Of a stretch of DNA of 64,000 bases, positions 58,565 to 64,000 are shown piece by piece. This stretch comes from Neurospora crassa OR74A (Eukaryota > Ascomycota > Sordariomycetes > Sordariales > Sordariaceae): assembly GCF_000182925.2 (NCBI RefSeq), contig NC_026501.1, positions 4,753,917-4,817,916 on the forward strand, read 5' to 3'. A program made the position numbers and the translations under genes. Each line of letters starts with the position of its first letter. The stretch's first letter is position 1. The notes beneath the pieces were generated by a model. The model worked only from the letters and a program-made list of their open reading frames with translations, was not told where the DNA came from and made no database searches.

Positions 58565-59597
58565 CTAATCCTTCTTCCACTTACCCTGCCAATCCTTCAT
58601 GTGGTCCAAGATCACCTTGGCAGCCTGGTCAGGCGAGTGTTGGCGGCCAAGGGCCTCAACGAAATCACCCTCGGGATCCATCAGGTAGAAGTAGATGCTG
58701 TGGTCGACGAGGTAGTCCTGGCCAGGCTCGACCTTGGAGGGAGTGCTGAAGTAGACGCGGTACGCCTTGCACATGGCCTTGATCTGGTCGTATGTGCCCG
58801 TCAAGCCGATGAACAGGGGGTGGAACTCGGCCAAGTACTCCTTGAGCACCTGGGGGGTATCGCGCGCCGGATCGCAGGTAACAAAGACAGGCTTGAGAGC
58901 GCCGGGACGCTCGGCCTCCACCTTTTCGAACATGGCCGCCATCTTGTCAAGCTCCTCGGGGCAGATGTCGGGGCAGTGGCTGAAGCCGAAGTAGACCTGT
59001 ACAAAAGTAAAGGATTTGGTCAGCGAGCTTGAATGTGTGAAAGCGCAGTGGTTTTGTGTTGCAACAGATTGCGTCTAGATCAAACTAACCAAGGAATAGC
59101 GACCCTTGAGATCCTTCTCCGTCACGGGCTTGCCGTTCTGGTCGATCAGCTCGAACGGGCCGCCGACCTTTGGCCTGCCAACACCCTTGGTCGCATCGGC
59201 TATCCTCTTGCGCTGCATGCGCTGCTTCTCGTGCTCAAAGTACCATAGCAAGCCGGCGCCGGTGAGGACGAAGAGAAGGCCGGCCTTCCAGGAAAAGGGC
59301 TACCCGCAACAGTCGCTAGTGTCAGCTGATTGTTGTCGTAGGGAATGTTTGAGGCGGAAGACGCGTCTAGTCGACGACACGCGGACGTACTCCCGAACGG
59401 TATTTGCTCTTTGCTTCCTCGACGGTCTTATAAGTTCTGCGTTGCGCCACTGGCTGATGGAGCTGGGCTTGGAGTCTCGGGACGGTAGGCCGGGTGGTTG
59501 TAGCTGTCGAGATGAACCGCTGGCATTGCCTCGCGGGGGTCCTGGAGAGGACACTGGAAAAGGTGCGCATGGGCGCAATGGCGTGCGACATGTTCAT
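58565..59597 (-). CDS. sco1: Copper chaperone Sco1 (cytochrome c oxidase assembly)
   Basis: Three exons: 59391-59597, 59090-59299 and 58565-58996, with introns of 91 and 93 bp, both phase 0. Product 282 aa. The thioredoxin-like Sco1/SenC protein carries copper to the Cox2 CuA site in the mitochondrial intermembrane space. Residues 1-60 are a basic presequence (MNMSHAIAPMRTFSSVLSRT); a membrane anchor lies at about 72-90 (SWKAGLLFVLTGAGLLWYF). The copper site is CPDIC (Cys147, Cys151) in YFGFSHCPDICPEELDKM, with the third ligand His238 in YLVDHSIYFYLMDPEGDF. FVTCDPARDTP is the conserved loop. All ligands are present. Start is the first ATG of the open frame; an ATG two codons later has a better context, with little effect. 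It lies divergent from spp1, with 685 bp between the starts. Confidence 0.95.
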
Positions 59598-60282
59598 TCG
59601 CGCGGTGGTATTGTTCGTCGTGGTTGACAATCAGAGTGGATTCTCGAATGTTGACTTCCAAAACTCAGACGCGGACCGGATGACAAATGACCGGCGAGGT
59701 GACCTGGAGGGCTAACGGAGGAGTGCGGACTCCAGACGGCTTGCAGCGCAAAATCTCCCCGCGCAATGCGGGCGGCAGTCGGCACGGCCTGTGCTTAACA
59801 CTAAAATAAAAGCTTCCAGGTCCCGTTTCGCGGGATCAAAAATAAAGTGGGGCACTGAAGCTCAGGGTCGTCGGGTTGACACGCTATGCGCTTAGCGAAT
59901 ATTGCCAAGCCATTGGTATCATGTTAGACGCCTTTGGATCGCGTCCACTCACAAACCATCTTGATCCCTATCCTGATCCCAATCTTCACGCCAGGGTCAC
60001 TATCATTCAAACGGTATCACCCTTGGCGATATTGCTCAAGCGTGTTGCCGGTTGAGCTTCGTTGCTTCGGTAGTCAAGTGGCATGAAGATGCCGTGCGTC
60101 GATTGTTAAGCACGAATCCCCCAGCGTTTTCTCTTCTCTGCACTGCCAATTTAGTTCAGGTTTGCCTCCAGGTTGGCACCTGCACCCGTAGTTTGGTGAA
60201 GTGGCGGTAGCTGCCACTGCCACTGCCACGCAGGTTGAGTAACGATTGCTAGCACTTCACGTCATTTCCAGAATCCACCAGG
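59598..60282. promoter_or_regulatory. Shared divergent promoter (sco1 / spp1)
   Basis: 685 bp between two divergent starts. The stretch 60165-60240 has repeated GCCACTGCCACTGCCACG-like units. No known regulatory site is assigned. Confidence 0.4.
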
Positions 60283-62189
60283 ATGGCCTCCTCATTTTCA
60301 AATTCCTTCTTTACTCTTGAGCCGGCCGCATCAGAGGCAGCAGCCAGCCCAACGACGGATGAAAGCGGGAGACAAACCAGTCCTTCGGTCGCCGAGAGTG
60401 ATCAAACAACTAAAAGCACCAACACCAGCAAGAACAAAATGTCGTTTATCAACGATGCTTCACAACAAGGTGATCGTCGCCTCTACGGTGGCTCCGAACA
60501 CTCTAGTAGCGACGAGGACGGTGACCATATAATGGGTGATGATAAATTCGGCTCACCAGCAACTATGGCCAAGTCGCAGACGACATCATCAAAAACACCA
60601 AAGTCGAGGAGGCGGGGTACTGCAACTACCATCAAGGCACCCAAGCGGGCACGGACAGCAGGCGGAGGGGCCAGGAAAGGCACGGCCAAGGGAGCAGCAA
60701 CAACAACAGGAGGAGGCGGAACCAGGAAGAAGATCGACACATCAGCGACGACTCTACCTAGCGAATTCGACGACGGAGGTAGTGCAGCCGGTAGCCTAGC
60801 CGGTGGGCAAGACGGAGGAGGCAGCGGAATGAGCGAGTCCGACAGCGGCCCCTACTGTATCTGCGGCGGACCCGACAATCATCGGTTCATGATAGCATGT
60901 GACCGTTGCGAGGACTGGTTCCACGGCGAGTGTATCGACATGGACAAGTACACGGGCGAGAACCTGGTGCAGAGGTATATCTGCCCCAGGTGTGAAGTCC
61001 CCGGCCGTGGCTTGGTTACTCGGTACAAGAAGATGTGCTCGCTCGATGGGTGCGACCAGCCGGCCAAGATTTACGAGGATGCCAGAGAGGAGCGCAGCAT
61101 TTTCTGCTCGCAGGAACATTGCAATGCATGGTGGGATCAACTGGTTGCTACGCTGCCACGAACAAGAGAGGTGGGCATGGACAACTTAACTCGGCAGGAG
61201 TTTATGGGACTCTTGAATTCGCCGGATAGTAAACCCGGCCATGATGATCCGCCATGGCATCTTGGGGATGAACCTTTCGGTATGTGGCTCTCACGTCATT
61301 ATACTTCATCCATCAGTCAACCTTCACCTTCTCGCCCCACATATCCCAACCTATTTCCCACTCACATTTTTATCACACTCTTTTCAACCCACCAACCCAC
61401 ACCCCTTTCCCTCCAGGTACACCAAGCTAACTCACCCTCACAGGCGTCCCCCCAAATTTCTGGAACACCGCCGACCTCTCGGTAGTCCTCACGCCAGAAG
61501 AGCGGTCCATCCTCGACCGCTCCGCCGCCGACCGCTACGCTCTGGGCGAGGAAATTGGGCTCTGCAAGAAGATGCTCCAGCTACTCGACATGGCGGTGAA
61601 GCGACGCGAGGCGGCCATCATGGCGGGGAAGGGCACGGCCAAGGATCTGTGCGGCTACGACACGCGGCTGGACACAGTCGGGGCAATTCACGCGTTTAGT
61701 GTCTTTTTGAAGAGCGACGAGGGAGAAGCGATTTTCAAGAGGGGACGGATGGACGCGCCTACAGATTTGTTGGCTTTGTTGTCGGAATCTGCGGTGCGTA
61801 TCAAGAGTGAGCACGAAGATGAAGATGACGAGGAGGACGGCGACGATGAGGAAGATGAGGAAGGTAGTGTCAATGGTGTCAATGGCTGGGCCCGCCGCAA
61901 CGGAATCAACGGTGTTCCTAAAATTGACCCCCTGACGGCAGGTATGTGCACCAAGAAGAAGTGCAAGCCACACTCTGGTTGGATGGGGATCCTTTCCAAG
62001 AATGTTAAGCACACCATGAAGGAGCTCGCGGCGGAGGCAAAGGAGAAGTTGGATACCGAGACAAGGGTTCGCGCTAGTGCGGCGGGGAGGTACAGGAGGA
62101 AAATGAAGGAGGATAATAGGGTGGTGGTGCTCTATCGCAGTTCGGATGAGGAGATGAGTGATGAAGATGAGGAGATGGGTGGTCAGTGA
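60283..62189 (+). CDS. spp1: Set1/COMPASS subunit Spp1 (PHD finger, CXXC1-like)
   Basis: Two exons: 60283-61279 and 61444-62189, with a 164-bp intron (GTATGT; branch GCTAAC; acceptor CACAG) in phase 1. Product 580 aa. The PHD finger at about 191-238 (YCICGGPDNHRFMIACDRCE, WFHGECI, CPRC) has the aromatic and acidic residues of an H3K4me-reading finger. It is followed by a second Cys/His cluster (MCSLDGCDQPAK, FCSQEHCNAWW), as in yeast Spp1 and human CXXC1/CFP1. After splicing the segment EPFGVPPNFWNTADLSVVLT continues into the Spp1 C-terminal helical part and a second Cys/His patch (CTKKKCKPHSGWMGI). N terminus is Ser/Thr/Lys/Gly-rich with basic nuclear-type patches; an acidic EDEDDEEDGDDEEDEEG run sits near 450. 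It targets Set1 to chromatin for H3K4 methylation. Confidence 0.93.
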
Positions 62190-63097
62190 GTGATATATCA
62201 AAAGGCGGTACTGTCGCTTGGAGAGGTCATTGCTATCGTTCTGGATCCGTGTGGATGTCCATCTCTTATGGTCAGCGAAACTACACCATCGGCCGGCGTG
62301 GAGAGCCGGTCGTACCACAGATATCATTGAAGGTGTTTATGCGCCTTGACCCTTTGCTAGTACATTCGTAGCAACATAACACATGGAACATGATTGCTCA
62401 TAGTCTGGGATATATCAGAGGATATAGACAGGAATGAAAGGAGTGAGTAAAGCCTGGCTAAGCCTTTGATGAATATGCCAGATGTTACAAGCCGCGGGGC
62501 CCGTCTCGCCGTCTTTCTAGATAAGGCACAGTGCGATCACATAAGAGAGGAGAAGCAAGAACCGAAGTAAAGGATGTTATAAATTTCCCCAATCATTTTT
62601 ACCAACTCTAGGTCTGTCCTTGAGAACTTCACTCTCGTGACCACATTCCCCTGAGTGCCGTCTTCCTTCAATAATTGAACGTGCTTGTATTGCACCTTCT
62701 AGCTGGCGGTACTGTTCTCCGACGACCCGACGTTGTACTCATAAATGGCGAGAGCTCGAACACCGTGCACACCGAATATCGCTAAATATGCTCCCTTATG
62801 ACCCCCCAAAAACGCCCAAATGATTTCCATGACATGTTTTGCTGATGGTCGCGGGACCTGGTTCCTTCTATCTGTTTCATGACCTGGAAGATATCCTCAT
62901 ATTTTCCCGATGTGTGGCTGTACTGTTGTTGCCTTTGTTGCATGAAGTTGTATATCATATTCCGTCCTATGTGGTATTCTCTTTCTTCCATTGCTGGCTG
63001 GCACTCTGACCCGTAATATGGCTCGTCGTTGGTGAGTTACCCGAAAGGATAATTCATCTCCCTTGAGTCTCTGACCCTTCTTCTGATTCCGACTTGC
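62190..63097. other. Convergent intergenic region
   Basis: 3' flanks of spp1 (+) and the cnl1-like gene (-), including AT-richer sequence with probable polyadenylation sites. No gene is supported. Confidence 0.45.
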
Positions 63098-63688
63098 TCA
63101 ACTCCTTTGCCTCCCAGAGCTCGAATGATGATGTCCATGACTGCGATGCGATGAGTGACGATGCCCATGTCCATGGCGATGATCCCTTCGTGACGCACCG
63201 CTCCCCGATCTCTCCAACTCGCGCTCTAGATCCTCAGCGCGCTGACGAAACCCGGCCACGATTTCCCGAATATGGGATATACGATCAAAATCCAGCTCAA
63301 GCTCGTCGATCTGGGCCATGAGGCTGTGGTACCGCGCAATCTCGCGGTCGGCATTATCGACCAGGTTGCCGGCGCGGTCGTACACCTCCAGGTTGACCTG
63401 CTGGGACTGCTCTGTCAGATACTCGAGCTGCTGCTGGATTCGCTGCATGACCCGGTCAAAGTGCCGGCCTAGAGCGGCCAGAGAGGAAGGGTCCATAACG
63501 AGCAGGCCTTGAGATGAGGCGCGGCTCGCTGCGCGGGACGAGGTCGATTCGCCTCCTCCTCCTCCGCCGCTGCCCCCTGCGGCCGCCACGGTTTGCTGGC
63601 CATGTCGTAGTAGTTGTATCTCTTCATTGCTGAGTCCTAGTTGCGTGTCAGGCACGGCATTCCCCGGGACGTGTGAGGAGGTCGACAT
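63098..63688 (-). CDS. BLOC-1 subunit Cnl1-like coiled-coil protein
   Basis: Single-exon 196-aa protein from the ATG at 63688. After a Gly-run linker (GGSGGGGGGE) comes a helical coiled-coil region of about 90 residues: LGRHFDRVMQRIQQQLEYLT, EQSQQVNLEVYDRAGNLVDN, REIARYHSLMAQIDELE and ISHIREIVAGFRQRAEDLE. This fits the small fungal Cnl1 family (yeast Cnl1/YDR357C), a subunit of the BLOC-1 complex, which acts on endosomes in vesicle traffic. The match is by pattern memory: the I.RYHSL...ID.LE.......I..I...F..R frame. The C terminus is a His/Ser/Arg tail (RHSSHRSHGHHHSSSGRQ) of low complexity. No membrane segment. A different small coiled-coil protein cannot be excluded. Confidence 0.6.
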   Translation of the reverse strand: MSTSSHVPGNAVPDTQLGLSNEEIQLLRHGQQTVAAAGGSGGGGGGESTSSRAASRASSQGLLVMDPSSLAALGRHFDRVMQRIQQQLEYLTEQSQQVNLEVYDRAGNLVDNADREIARYHSLMAQIDELELDFDRISHIREIVAGFRQRAEDLERELERSGSGASRRDHRHGHGHRHSSHRSHGHHHSSSGRQRS

Positions 63689-64000
63689 GACGGAGGAAGA
63701 CGGCTAGGTATGTACCACAATGCCGCAATGGTCTGTCGGGATACGCCGCAGGGAGACCGGTGCGGTGGCGGTTGCGGATCCGAAGATCTGCTCCCCGCGT
63801 TGGAGCTTAGGTACGGAGGTATGTTACCAAAAATAGAGGATCGCGAATCGCTAATCGTGCTGCTTCGTGGTGTATTGTAGGCCAATGGAGAATTCAAAGC
63901 CAGGAATGGCTAGCGTCCCGGCGGGCGGAAATCGGTAGGTCGGTAGAGCGTAGTATGATGCGATTGGACTCGGGGCTCGGACACGGTATCGTCGAGTTCG
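63689..64000. other. Right edge of the window
   Basis: Upstream flank of the cnl1-like gene. No gene or motif is supported. Confidence 0.5.

Noticed and set aside
1-64000. CRISPR array, rRNA, 5S rRNA or retroelement
   Set aside because: No regular direct repeats with spacers, no rRNA stretch recognised, and no reverse transcriptase, integrase or long terminal repeats seen.

Overview
The window is nuclear DNA of a filamentous ascomycete, most likely a sordariomycete close to Neurospora or Sordaria. That placement is an inference. It rests on gene families of fungal type (2EXR proteins, a hybrid histidine kinase, a GPI-anchored yapsin-like protease, DUF3433, BLOC-1 Cnl1), on mostly short introns (about 53 to 200 bp) with GTRNGT-like donors, CTAAC/CTGAC branch sites and YAG acceptors, and on widely spaced genes with leaders of 1 to 3 kb. 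There are no operons, rRNA, recognisable tRNA or CRISPR. Exon models were built by hand and checked for reading phase.

Layout, left to right: the 3' end of exosome subunit Rrp43 (1-685, +); two tandem 2EXR-family genes (1495-2960 and 4321-5532, +), the first carrying an exact 80-bp tandem duplication that shifts its frame; an unrecognised 214-aa protein (6410-7054, +); a small stress-response A/B-barrel protein (7600-8434, -); a 1631-aa hybrid histidine kinase (10398-15366, -) with a long leader; SAICAR synthetase (17958-18881, -); a GPI-anchored aspartyl protease (21211-22800, +); an RBM5/RBM10-like splicing factor (23190-26062, -) divergent from molybdopterin synthase large subunit (26647-27366, +); an OPT oligopeptide transporter (29955-32545, -); a proline-rich low-complexity protein (36150-37892, -); a mitochondrial HAD hydrolase of the CECR5/YKR070W type (40012-41458, -); a coiled-coil protein (43893-46118, -, 5' end unresolved); a DUF3433 membrane protein (49948-53067, -); choline/ethanolamine kinase (54363-57125, -); the copper chaperone Sco1 (58565-59597, -) divergent from the COMPASS subunit Spp1 (60283-62189, +); and a BLOC-1 Cnl1-like protein (63098-63688, -).

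Most genes are housekeeping and do not form one pathway. Two loose themes appear: RNA metabolism (Rrp43, RBM5-like) and metabolic or cofactor enzymes (Ade1, MoaE, choline kinase, Sco1). The most unusual features are the 80-bp duplication and the near-identical block shared by the two 2EXR genes, a 118-bp MITE-like element at 47456-47573 with 33-bp terminal inverted repeats and a TAG target duplication, a 187-codon upstream ORF whose stop overlaps the histidine kinase start (TAATG), and an over-represented intergenic octamer TAGAGGTA. I did not find a clear undescribed multi-gene system.
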